A DNA stretch of 5,973 nucleotides from Chloroflexia bacterium (GTDB taxonomy: Bacteria; Chloroflexota; Chloroflexia; Thermobaculales; Thermobaculaceae), in the NCBI GenBank assembly GCA_013695265.1, contig JACDAU010000329.1:1-5973 (forward strand), written 5' to 3'. Positions 1 to 5,420 of the stretch are shown in pieces (the stretch's first letter is position 1; every line of letters starts with the position of its first letter). The notes under the pieces are model-generated. The model had not been told where the DNA came from. It saw only the letters and a program-made list of their open reading frames with translations, and made no database searches. The position numbers and the translations under genes are program-made.

Positions 1-1568
1 CCGATTGTCTCCAGCAGGTTCGTCTCCGTCGGCGTCAGATCGTCGGCGCGCAGGGTATCCCAGTCTATAGCGGGCGCCTTCTCCAGGATGCGGCAGGCGC
101 GGGCGTGGGCGTACTGCACGTACGGCGCACTAAAGCCGTCGAAGTCGAGCGCCTCCTCGCGGTCGAAGACGAGCAGCTTCGTGTTGTCGCGGTCGAGCAT
201 GCCGAACTTCATCGCGCCGATGCTCACAACGCGCGCGATCTCCTCTTGCTGCTCGGGCGGCATCTCGGGGTTCTTCTCGCGAACGGTCACCAGCGCGCGG
301 GTTTGCATATCGCTCGCGAGATCGCCGTAGCCAACGGTGGTCCCCTTCCGCGACGACATCGGGCCGGTGGTAAGCGTCACCAGCTCGTACGGCACGTGGG
401 TGCTCTGGGCGGCCTGCTCGTAGCCGAACAGCTCAAGCGTCTTGAATACCTGCTGAAAGTACAACGTCTGGCGCACGTCCACCACTACCAGAGAGCGGTC
501 GATGTGATACTCGTCGAACTTGCGTCTGGTCAGCGCGAGCTCCTTTGTCTGATATAAGGAGGTGCCGTCGCTGCGCTGCAGGAGGAAGTTCCGGTACGTT
601 TCATGGGCAAGTCCCAGCTTCTCGTCCAGGCGCACGATCGGCGCGCCATCGTCGATCTCCGCGATGCCTTGCTCCAGCAGCTCGCGCACGACCTGCTTGC
701 CCGGCTCCTCGAACTCGCTCTCGTAGAACCACACGTCGAACGAGACGCCAAGCTCGCCGAAGATGCGCTGGAAGTACTCCAGGCTCCACTCGCGCGTGCG
801 CTCCCAGAGCTGGCGAATAGCCGGTTCTTGCCGGTCCCAGCGGGCGAACGCGGCGCGATACTCGGCCTCGTGCTCCGTGCTCTCCGCGATTGCACGGTTC
901 GCCTCCACGTAGATGCCTTCCATCCACGCGCCGATGTCCTTGCCCGGCTGCTCGCCCTCGTGCCATTTCTGATAGCCCCAAAGCCACTTGATGACCATTG
1001 AGCCGATGTCGCCGATATACGAGGTCTTCAGCACGTGGTAGCCGTCGAAGTCCAGGATGCGGGAGAGCGCGTCGCCGAGGGTGATGTTGCGCAGGTGGCC
1101 GATGTGGATCATCTTGTGAGTGTTCGGCTGGCCGTACTCGACCATCAGGGTCTCGGTCTTCGGCTCACCCCGGCCGAAGTTTTCGCCGGAGCGGTGAACA
1201 TCGCGCAGAAGGCGGCGGGCGACATCAGCCGTGTCGAAGTACATGTTGACGTAGCCGTTCTGCGCCTGCACGTCCGAGAAGAGTCCACGGTTGCGCAGGT
1301 GGGCGGCGACCTGCTCAGCGAGGTGCTGCGACCGCTCACGCGACCGCGCCTGTTCCCACTGCTTCGCCTCCTTCTTGGACAAACCTTCCGGTGCGGGTTC
1401 GCGCCCGTTGGATCGGGACAACTGCATGCACACGGAACTGGCGAGCCCCCACTGACCGGAGAAGGGGATGCGGCGCAGATCGAGCGTCGCGGGCGGCTCC
1501 GTGCCCAGCTCGCGCAGCGACTCGGCCAGCACCTCGCGCGCCTGTTCTTCATCTCGGGTGAGTACCAC
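1..1568 (-). CDS. argS: Arginyl-tRNA synthetase (C-terminus cut by window edge)
   Basis: Class I aminoacyl-tRNA synthetase that charges tRNA-Arg with arginine in the cytoplasm, using ATP. Counting from the GTG at 1568, 522 residues are visible. An N-terminal tRNA-binding domain comes first. The catalytic Rossmann fold follows, with VEYGQPNTHK just before HIGH at residues 155-158 (plus strand 1095-1106), and the KMSK-equivalent MSSRKG at 404-409 (342-359). The DALR anticodon-binding domain begins around YVQYAHAR at 483-490. The family usually has 550-600 residues, so roughly the last 30-80 are missing, with no frameshift seen. The start is a choice. ATG 1610 is in frame but has no Shine-Dalgarno and would add an atypical 14-residue head. 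GTG 1568 has GGAG (1575-1578) six bases upstream and gives MVLTRDEEQ, a normal N-terminus. The identification is secure; only the start is uncertain. Confidence 0.97.
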   Translation of the reverse strand, partial: MVLTRDEEQAREVLAESLRELGTEPPATLDLRRIPFSGQWGLASSVCMQLSRSNGREPAPEGLSKKEAKQWEQARSRERSQHLAEQVAAHLRNRGLFSDVQAQNGYVNMYFDTADVARRLLRDVHRSGENFGRGEPKTETLMVEYGQPNTHKMIHIGHLRNITLGDALSRILDFDGYHVLKTSYIGDIGSMVIKWLWGYQKWHEGEQPGKDIGAWMEGIYVEANRAIAESTEHEAEYRAAFARWDRQEPAIRQLWERTREWSLEYFQRIFGELGVSFDVWFYESEFEEPGKQVVRELLEQGIAEIDDGAPIVRLDEKLGLAHETYRNFLLQRSDGTSLYQTKELALTRRKFDEYHIDRSLVVVDVRQTLYFQQVFKTLELFGYEQAAQSTHVPYELVTLTTGPMSSRKGTTVGYGDLASDMQTRALVTVREKNPEMPPEQQEEIARVVSIGAMKFGMLDRDNTKLLVFDREEALDFDGFSAPYVQYAHARACRILEKAPAIDWDTLRADDLTPTETNLLETI

Positions 1569-1631
1569 GTGCAACTCCAGCAAACAAGACACAGAGAACG
1601 CCCGGATCATGGGCGCGACAGACTGATGGAA

Positions 1632-1660
1632 TTATAGGGGAATCATCGCACCGCGCGGTA
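1632..1660 (-). promoter_or_regulatory. Candidate argS promoter
   Basis: Reading the minus strand, a perfect TATAAT lies at 1637-1632. No good -35 hexamer is found 16-18 bases upstream; the region around 1655-1660 reads ACCGCG. Transcription would start near 1625, leaving about 57 bases before GTG 1568 but only about 15 before ATG 1610, which also favours the GTG start. Confidence 0.35.
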
Positions 1661-1820
1661 GCAGGTAATGATTCCAGGACGCCTGCGTACCCAGTGCAGC
1701 GTGCGACGAAACCCTGCGCGACGGATCATCTCCCATCCAGCCCAAGCGAGCCTCAGGCGTACGTGAACGCCCCCTGTGACCACCCGCCGGCCTGGAAGTC
1801 GCGTGCGGCACGTCTTGTGC

Positions 1821-1843
1821 TTGCCGATAGGCAACGAGGAGGG
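1821..1843 (+). promoter_or_regulatory. RBS and small hairpin before the HMA-fold gene
   Basis: GAGGAGG (1837-1843) lies four bases before ATG 1848 and fixes that start over longer in-frame readings. Just upstream, TTGCC (1821-1825), GATA and GGCAA (1830-1834) form a 5-bp hairpin with a tetraloop. It does not cover the Shine-Dalgarno. No convincing -35/-10 pair is visible in the divergent gap. Confidence 0.5.
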
Positions 1844-1847
1844 CACA

Positions 1848-2114
1848 ATGGGACAGGCTGACACGGTGACACTGTTCATCAACGAGGCGGCGGTCGGCGC
1901 TTCTGTCGGTGATCTGGAGAAGAACATCGGCGAAATAGCTGGCGTGCGCGCGGTGGAACTCGGGACACCAGATCGGGAGTCCGACGACGCGCCTTTGATG
2001 GTCCATCGAGCGACAATTTCTTATGAGCCCGCCGAGACGACGCCGCGCTCCGTACACGAGCAGATCCAGAACCTCGGCTACACGGTGACGATGCTCTCGG
2101 ACGTTGGCGACTAA
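1848..2114 (+). CDS. HMA-fold (ferredoxin-like) small protein lacking the CxxC metal site
   Basis: An 88-residue protein that reads as a heavy-metal-associated (HMA) domain. Its predicted pattern is strand 6-11, helix 20-30, strand 33-39 (GVRAVELG), strand 52-58, helix 66-75, and strand 78-83 (GYTVTML). The phrases DLEKNIGEIAGVRAVEL and the final LGYTV are typical of the fold in copper chaperones and P-type ATPase N-termini. The loop that normally reads GMxCxxC is EAAVGAS (13-19), with Val16 and Ser19 at the expected Cys positions. The whole protein contains no cysteine. It therefore cannot bind copper or zinc in the usual way; a structural, protein-binding or other role is possible but unknown. 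The start is ATG with GAGGAGG upstream. dtd follows after 78 bases on the same strand, so co-transcription is possible. The fold is inferred from the sequence pattern, and the function is unassigned. Confidence 0.75.
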   Translation: MGQADTVTLFINEAAVGASVGDLEKNIGEIAGVRAVELGTPDRESDDAPLMVHRATISYEPAETTPRSVHEQIQNLGYTVTMLSDVGD

Positions 2115-2192
2115 GCCTCCACGCGCCCGTCCCCGGTTCCGCATGAGAACTCGGGGCAACACGCCAGCCTTCGCGGTCGCGGACGCTACCGC

Positions 2193-2630
2193 GTGAAGGT
2201 TCTGTTGCAGCGCGTCGTCTCGGCGTCTGTGACCGTCGACGGGCAACAGATCGCACGGATTGACCACGGCCTCCTGCTTCTTGTCGGCGCCGCTCGCGGA
2301 GACACCACGGACGCGGCACGAGCGCTCGCTGGCAAGGTATCGGGGCTGCGAGTCTTTGCCGACGATGCGGGACGCTTCGACCGCTCCCTCCTGGACACCC
2401 AAGGCGAGGCGCTCGTGGTCTCGCAATTCACGCTGCTCGGCGACACCCGTAAAGGCCGCAGGCCGAGCTTCACCGAAGCGGAGGCGCCGGAGCGGGCGCG
2501 TACCCTCGTGGAGGAGTTCGGCGCTGCGCTGGAACAACGGGGTGTGCGGGTCTCCCGCGGACGCTTCGGCGCGCACATGCTCGTGGACCTCGTGAACGAC
2601 GGACCGGTGACGCTCCTTCTGGAAGGGTAG
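2193..2630 (+). CDS. dtd: D-aminoacyl-tRNA deacylase (DTD)
   Basis: A 145-residue enzyme, the standard family length. It hydrolyses D-aminoacyl-tRNAs (and glycine mischarged on tRNA-Ala) and so keeps D-residues out of proteins. The family N-terminus MKVLLQRV is present and fixes the GTG start. The active-site motif is SQFTL at 77-81, followed by KGRRPSF (87-93). The cross-subunit Gly-cisPro motif is GPVT at 137-140 within NDGPVT. DTD acts as a homodimer that inserts this Gly-Pro into the partner's active site. The ribosome binding site is weak. CGCGGT (2172-2177) and ACCGCG (2188-2193) could form a hairpin reaching the first base of the start codon, which might limit translation. The gene lies downstream of the HMA-fold gene and diverges from argS. 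The identification is secure. Confidence 0.97.
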   Translation: MKVLLQRVVSASVTVDGQQIARIDHGLLLLVGAARGDTTDAARALAGKVSGLRVFADDAGRFDRSLLDTQGEALVVSQFTLLGDTRKGRRPSFTEAEAPERARTLVEEFGAALEQRGVRVSRGRFGAHMLVDLVNDGPVTLLLEG

Positions 2631-2742
2631 CCGAACGTTGCACGGTAGACTGGCTGAATCCTCGCAGGCACCCGTGCCGGTTCGCGCCGTCCCACCCGAG
2701 CCACATCTGGCCGTCGTCGCGTGCTGTCGTATGAACGCAGCG

Positions 2743-2778
2743 CCTGTTGAGTATAGGGGGATATCCATACCCAACAGG
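2743..2778. repeat. 12-bp inverted repeat between convergent genes (hairpin)
   Basis: Arms 2743-2754 (CCTGTTGAGTAT) and 2767-2778 (ATACCCAACAGG) flank a 12-base centre. Read on the plus strand there is one A·C mismatch. In minus-strand RNA the same pair becomes G·U, so all 12 positions pair. The hairpin starts 17 bases after the minus-strand zinc-ribbon stop codon, which suggests a 3'-end or terminator hairpin for that gene. No T-run follows on either strand, so it is not a standard intrinsic terminator. A protein-binding operator is the alternative. Confidence 0.6.
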
Positions 2779-2794
2779 TATTGCCAGGTGTGGG

Positions 2795-3103
2795 CTAGAC
2801 CTGCGCGACCTGCCCGGACCGGACCTGCTCGTAACAGTCGGAGCAGTAGACGGGCTTGTCGTTGCGCGGGAGGAACGGCACGCGGGCCACGCCGCCGCAC
2901 TGATCACAGGTTACCTCGTGCATCTCGCGCGGGCCGTCCATTCCGGCGGCGCGTTGCGCTTTGCGGATGGAGCGGCACGACGGGCACCTGCCTGGCTCGT
3001 TGAGCAGTCCACGACCAGAAAAAAACTCCTGCTCCCCGGCGGAGAACAGAAACTGCGTTCCACAATCTCGGCAGGTTAGCGTCTTGTCCTCGAAGCCCAT
3101 CAT
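2795..3103 (-). CDS. Double zinc-ribbon protein, CxxC-x17-CxxC type
   Basis: A 102-residue protein with two zinc-binding modules. The first pairs Cys11/Cys14 (CRDC) with Cys40/Cys43 (CPSC) and contains FSAGEQEFF, typical of a short 'probable zinc-ribbon' domain. The second pairs Cys66/Cys69 (CDQC) with Cys87/Cys90 (CSDC), with exactly 17 residues between Cys69 and Cys87. This matches the CxxC-x17-CxxC family seen in environmental bacteria. All eight cysteines are present, so two zinc ions are expected. There is no signal peptide or membrane segment. The start is the first of two adjacent ATGs (3101-3103), with AAAGGG nine bases upstream. A longer in-frame reading to 3283 lacks coding character. 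The function is unknown; nucleic-acid or protein binding is only a guess. The 3' end meets dtd convergently. Confidence 0.9.
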   Translation of the reverse strand: MMGFEDKTLTCRDCGTQFLFSAGEQEFFSGRGLLNEPGRCPSCRSIRKAQRAAGMDGPREMHEVTCDQCGGVARVPFLPRNDKPVYCSDCYEQVRSGQVAQV

Positions 3104-3406
3104 GTTCGTTGACCCTTTCTCTCGAGTACTACGTCGACACGCGGACACGTGGGGATTGCCCCCAGTCGAGGAGGGAAGGAGACGTGAGCGGTGAGCCGAA
3201 AGGGCAGCCCGGCGAGCTTGCCAGGCAGGATACCGCCGGGTCGGGTAGAGACGCTCTGCGCCGTGCTTGCGATTGTCCGCCATTGCCTTGCCATGTCCAA
3301 TCCTGACCTGAGACGCTGCGTGTCTGTGCGTCCCATAGGTACAAAGTCTAAATGGTCAAGGTCAAAAGGCGGTAAACGGACAAGTCAATATCTGGTTAAA
3401 GAAACA
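3104..3406. other. Intergenic region without a convincing gene
   Basis: This 303-base gap lies between two minus-strand genes. No ORF here has both a ribosome binding site and family resemblance; readings through it are extensions or antisense of neighbours. Two items stand out. GCCCGGC (3207-3213) and GCCAGGC (3220-3226) form a 7-bp hairpin in minus-strand RNA, with one U·G pair. Around 3351-3400 the base composition turns AT-richer, with a tandem GGTCAA repeat (3354-3365). I see no good terminator for the isomerase and no strong promoter for the zinc-ribbon gene. Confidence 0.5.
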
Positions 3407-4366
3407 TCAGGAAGGCTGAGAGTGGCGCGCCGACGTCGCGACGGCCCGTTCTCGTGCATAGAAGGTCTGAGCCGTTTCGGTGACGAGCAGATCGAGCGCC
3501 TCCTCGCCGGGTCTGCCGAAGAGCGCGGGGTATGGGTCCCCGCCAGGTCCGAGGGGTTCCGCAGTACAGTACCCACAAGCGGCATAACCGGTACTGTGCA
3601 GCGCCAGGAGCACAAGATCGAGGTCGAGGCAGCCCTGGCCCAGAGCGCGCCGGTTTGTGTCCGCGAGGTGTACGTTGATGAGGCGCTCCCCGTGCGTGAG
3701 CAGCGCCTCGTACGGGTTCGTCTCCTCCCCGTACATGTGAAAAATGTCCGCGTTGATATGCTGGATCCCAGGATGTCCCACCGCCTCGATATACGCCGCG
3801 GCGTCAGCAAGTGTGTGGCAAAAGCTCACCTCTGCTGAGCGGATGGACTCGACCGCACCCCGCACCCCCGCCTGGACGAACTGGTCCGCGACGCGCTGCA
3901 CGGTCTCGACCGATCGATCGAACTCATACGCGTCTACCGGCTGGTTCCTGCCGACCGCGCCGGGGACCACCAGGAAGTACTCCGCGCCGACCTCGTGCGC
4001 CAGCTCCATGTTGCGGCGGATGTAATCGATCGCGCGCTGGCGAACGGAGCCGCGATTACTCGAAAGGTCGTTATCTTCCGAAAAGATGCCGCAGATACCA
4101 CTGACGCGCACGCCGTGATCTTCGAGCAGCGCACGCACTTGGTGTGGATCGTAGCCGAGGTTGGGACCAGTGCGGTTCCCGTGCAGTTCGACATACCGGA
4201 TGTCGTTCAGCACAAGGCGGCGAAGGGAGACAGCGAGCGGCTCTTGTCCGAATCCCCAGTTACTCCACGAAAGGCGTAACGGCGGTACCGCAGACTTGCC
4301 GGACCATTCCCGATGGAAGGCGGCCACGATCCGCTCGCGCGCCATCTCGAAGTTCTGCACGTTCAT
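3407..4366 (-). CDS. Sugar phosphate isomerase/epimerase (xylose isomerase-like TIM barrel)
   Basis: A 319-residue cytoplasmic enzyme of the AP-endonuclease-2/xylose-isomerase-like superfamily, most like the IolE and D-tagatose/psicose 3-epimerase branches. Expected metal and catalytic residues appear at barrel strand ends: Glu173 (GAVESIR), Asp207 (NADIFHMYGEE), His233 (NVHLADTNRR) and Glu270 (TAEPLG). The phrases LGQGCLDLD and ALHSTGYAACGY around 242-266 are also typical. Such enzymes move a carbonyl or invert C3 on keto sugars, or act on inositol-derived ketones, with Mn or Mg. The true substrate cannot be read from sequence, and no sugar transporter or kinase lies nearby. GGGAG (4367-4371) touches ATG 4366, too close to serve it, but lies six bases from the in-frame GTG at 4360. 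The start may therefore be two codons shorter. The family call is secure; the substrate is unknown. Confidence 0.9.
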   Translation of the reverse strand: MNVQNFEMARERIVAAFHREWSGKSAVPPLRLSWSNWGFGQEPLAVSLRRLVLNDIRYVELHGNRTGPNLGYDPHQVRALLEDHGVRVSGICGIFSEDNDLSSNRGSVRQRAIDYIRRNMELAHEVGAEYFLVVPGAVGRNQPVDAYEFDRSVETVQRVADQFVQAGVRGAVESIRSAEVSFCHTLADAAAYIEAVGHPGIQHINADIFHMYGEETNPYEALLTHGERLINVHLADTNRRALGQGCLDLDLVLLALHSTGYAACGYCTAEPLGPGGDPYPALFGRPGEEALDLLVTETAQTFYARERAVATSARHSQPS

Positions 4367-4398
4367 CTCCCGTGTTTACCGTCCGCTCCAGGCGATAT

Positions 4399-4428
4399 AC
4401 CATACCTCAGGTCAGTGCCGGAGGACAA
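4399..4428 (-). promoter_or_regulatory. Candidate promoter of the isomerase gene
   Basis: On the minus strand TTGTCC (4428-4423) and TATGGT (4404-4399) are separated by 18 bases, each matching four of six consensus positions. The start would be near 4392, about 25-30 bases before the gene. Weak but well placed. Confidence 0.3.
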
Positions 4429-4508
4429 CGCCTGCCACCCCCTTGCAGTGTCAGTTCCGGCGTGCTGACGTGCCGAGGGATGGCCGGCAAATTGATTCCA
4501 TTTAAGCC

Positions 4509-4537
4509 TTGACAAGCCCGCAACTCTATGCTAGGGT
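4509..4537 (+). promoter_or_regulatory. Strong sigma70-type promoter of the small RNA unit
   Basis: A perfect TTGACA (4509-4514), a 17-base spacer, then TAGGGT (4532-4537), preceded by TG in extended -10 position (4529-4530). AT-rich sequence just upstream (about 4489-4505) could act as an UP element. Transcription should start near 4544. This is the best promoter in the window, yet no ordinary gene follows within 400 bases. Confidence 0.75.
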
Positions 4538-4583
4538 AGAGTCAAATGAAGCGGAGAGTCATCGGGCTCTCTAGCACAATCAA

Positions 4584-4589
4584 AGGAGG
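4584..4589 (+). promoter_or_regulatory. Perfect Shine-Dalgarno, partly hidden in a hairpin
   Basis: AGGAGG lies five bases before ATG 4595, the best ribosome binding site in the window. GAGGG (4586-4590) can pair with CCCTC (4609-4613), which lies inside the short ORF itself. Translation could therefore be controlled by opening this hairpin. Confidence 0.55.
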
Positions 4590-4594
4590 GCTGT

Positions 4595-4660
4595 ATGTAC
4601 AGGCTTTACCCTCTGATCAAGCCGCACGTACTTCATATGAGGTACCAAGTTGATATATAA
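4595..4660 (+). CDS. Possible small protein or leader peptide, 21 residues
   Basis: ATG 4595 opens 21 codons ending at TAA 4658-4660. The product begins MYRLYPLIKPHV and ends RYQVDI; it is tyrosine-rich, slightly basic, and has no signal peptide or cysteine. Support comes from the perfect AGGAGG at ideal spacing, the strong promoter about 50 bases upstream and an intrinsic terminator about 95 bases downstream. This is the layout of a leader-peptide attenuator or a stand-alone small-protein gene. Against it, the ORF is very short, the sequence folds well as RNA, and a single instance gives no codon-level evidence. The codons show no run of one amino acid, so classic amino-acid attenuation is unlikely. 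A drug- or ligand-induced stalling peptide is possible. The function is unknown. Confidence 0.45.
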   Translation: MYRLYPLIKPHVLHMRYQVDI

Positions 4661-4753
4661 CGCCCCACTACGGGGCTGACAGTTCCCAATGTACCGGAGC
4701 GTATTGGTTCCGGAGCGATGCATCTTTTCGGTGCAGATCGCAGAATGAGATAG

Positions 4754-4779
4754 CCCGGGTCGCAAGGCCCGGGTTTTTT
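4754..4779 (+). terminator. Rho-independent terminator
   Basis: CCCGGGTC (4754-4761), a GCAA tetraloop and GGCCCGGG (4766-4773) form an 8-bp stem with one U·G pair, followed at once by six T's (4774-4779). It is a textbook intrinsic terminator for plus-strand transcription. Its 5' arm can alternatively pair with 4563-4572. Confidence 0.92.
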
Positions 4780-4998
4780 CGTGCCCTGACTTTCCGTCGC
4801 GCGAAGGTCTTTTGCCGACGCTCCGGTTGCCCGCCGTCGTGCACGGCTGACCTTGCAGATTGTGACCCTCGTTATACGCGGCATGAGGGGCGTCTCGTAG
4901 GAACGTCCGGGAGGACCATGTGGCACTGCTCTTGCAGAAACGTGGCAGCGCTGCAGACCAGAGCCATTCGTGCCAGCCATTGTCGAAGGAGCAGCTCC
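4780..4998 (+). other. Leader/intergenic region before the acidic protein gene
   Basis: This stretch is 219 bases without a convincing gene. An in-frame ATG at 4918 has GGAGG just upstream, but it would add a Cys/Arg-rich head unlike the rest of the protein. Its Shine-Dalgarno also sits in a GTCC-GGGA-GGAC hairpin (4905-4916). TTATAC at 4872-4877 could be a -10, but the nearest -35-like CTGACC (4847-4852) is 19 bases away. Expression by readthrough of the terminator at 4779 is therefore possible. Confidence 0.4.
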
Positions 4999-5310
4999 AT
5001 GGACGCATCGAAAACAAAGGCAGCAAACGACGAGAACCGCGCGGAAGAGGCCGAGGCGCCGGAACGGGCGGTCGGCGAGAACGAGAACCCGGAGGAATCA
5101 GCGAACGACGGGCACATCGATCCGGACATCCTCATGGGACGGACAACCTCCGATACCCTGCTGGAGCGCGACGACCTCTCGAAGGATTTGGGGTCGGGTA
5201 GCACGGGCGTGGGGCAGGAGTACTTTGGCGGCACGAACGCCCCCGAAGCGCGGGAGGAGCGAGACCAGGAAGCGCGCGGGGACGGCACGCGGCAAGACGC
5301 TGACCGTTGA
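4999..5310 (+). CDS. Hypothetical acidic, probably disordered protein
   Basis: A 103-residue protein I do not recognise. It holds 28 Asp/Glu against 12 Lys/Arg (net about -16), no cysteine or tryptophan and few hydrophobic residues. The ends are especially polar: Glu/Ala/Asn-rich at 8-36 and Arg/Glu/Asp-rich at 83-103. A less biased middle section (39-78) holds DPDILMGRTTSDTLLERDDL and the glycine-rich GSGSTGVGQEYFGG, and would be the part to search. No signal peptide or membrane segment is seen, so it is probably cytoplasmic. AAGGAG (4986-4991) is seven bases before ATG 4999 and supports this start. GGAG and CTCC there could form a tight 4-bp hairpin. It is the first ORF after the structured RNA unit and could be its regulated target. 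Coding status is likely; the function is unknown. Confidence 0.7.
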   Translation: MDASKTKAANDENRAEEAEAPERAVGENENPEESANDGHIDPDILMGRTTSDTLLERDDLSKDLGSGSTGVGQEYFGGTNAPEAREERDQEARGDGTRQDADR

Positions 5311-5420
5311 TAACCGGCGATACCGGCACGCTGGCGCCATCATGCGCAGCGAGGATTCTGCGCCATTTCGAGCCGCCGAAACTCCGCGCTATTGCTCGAA
5401 AAAGTCGCTCGGGCTGACAC

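Larger units (their letters stand above)
4544..4779 (+). ncRNA. Structured small RNA or terminated leader, about 235 nt
   Basis: The segment between promoter and terminator folds into consecutive hairpins that can be paired by eye: GAGAG/CTCTC (4554-4571); GAGGG/CCCTC (4586-4613) enclosing CTGT/ACAG; GTACTTC/GAGGTAC (4628-4645) inside ATCAA/TTGAT (4616-4654); GCCCC/GGGGC (4662-4676); CCGGAGC/GGTTCCGG-type stem (4694-4713, 7 bp with one G·U); and a 10-bp stem with a two-base bulge (4715-4741). CGGGCT (4563-4568) plus TCT (4570-4572) can pair with AGA and AGCCCG at 4748-4757. That long-range helix would take the 5' arm of the terminator and break the first hairpin, as in ON-type riboswitches or attenuators. 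I do not recognise a known family; it lacks the signatures of SRP RNA (GGAAGCAGC), tmRNA, RNase P, T-box and the common riboswitches. It also contains a 21-codon ORF, so it may be an mRNA. Confidence 0.6.

Noticed and set aside
105..1637. Plus-strand ORFs at 105-557, 603-1001 and 1035-1637
   Set aside because: They are antisense to argS, which carries HIGH and MSSRKG in one continuous minus-strand frame. Their sequences show no family features.
2172..2193. Hairpin CGCGGT/ACCGCG at the dtd start as a regulatory element
   Set aside because: Only 6 bp with a 10-base loop in GC-rich sequence; noted in the dtd entry but too weak to list as its own feature.
1632..2900. 422-residue minus-strand ORF
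   Set aside because: It runs antisense through both the HMA-fold gene and dtd, is Arg-rich and low in structure, and is best explained by high GC content lacking stops.
3207..3226. Minus-strand hairpin as terminator of the isomerase gene
   Set aside because: It lies about 180 bases beyond the stop codon and is not followed by a T-run on the minus strand.
3191..3838. 215-residue plus-strand ORF
   Set aside because: Most of it is antisense to the isomerase, whose metal-binding residues are intact, and it has no recognisable domain.
4544..4779. Identification as 6S RNA, SRP RNA, tmRNA, RNase P RNA or a T-box
   Set aside because: No single long bubble-containing rod as in 6S, no GGAAGCAGC apex, no CCA-ending tRNA-like part, wrong size for RNase P, and no GGTGGNACCGCG box.
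4918..4998. Longer start at ATG 4918 for the acidic protein
   Set aside because: The 27-residue extension is Cys/Arg-rich, unlike the rest of the protein, and ATG 4999 has a well-spaced AAGGAG.
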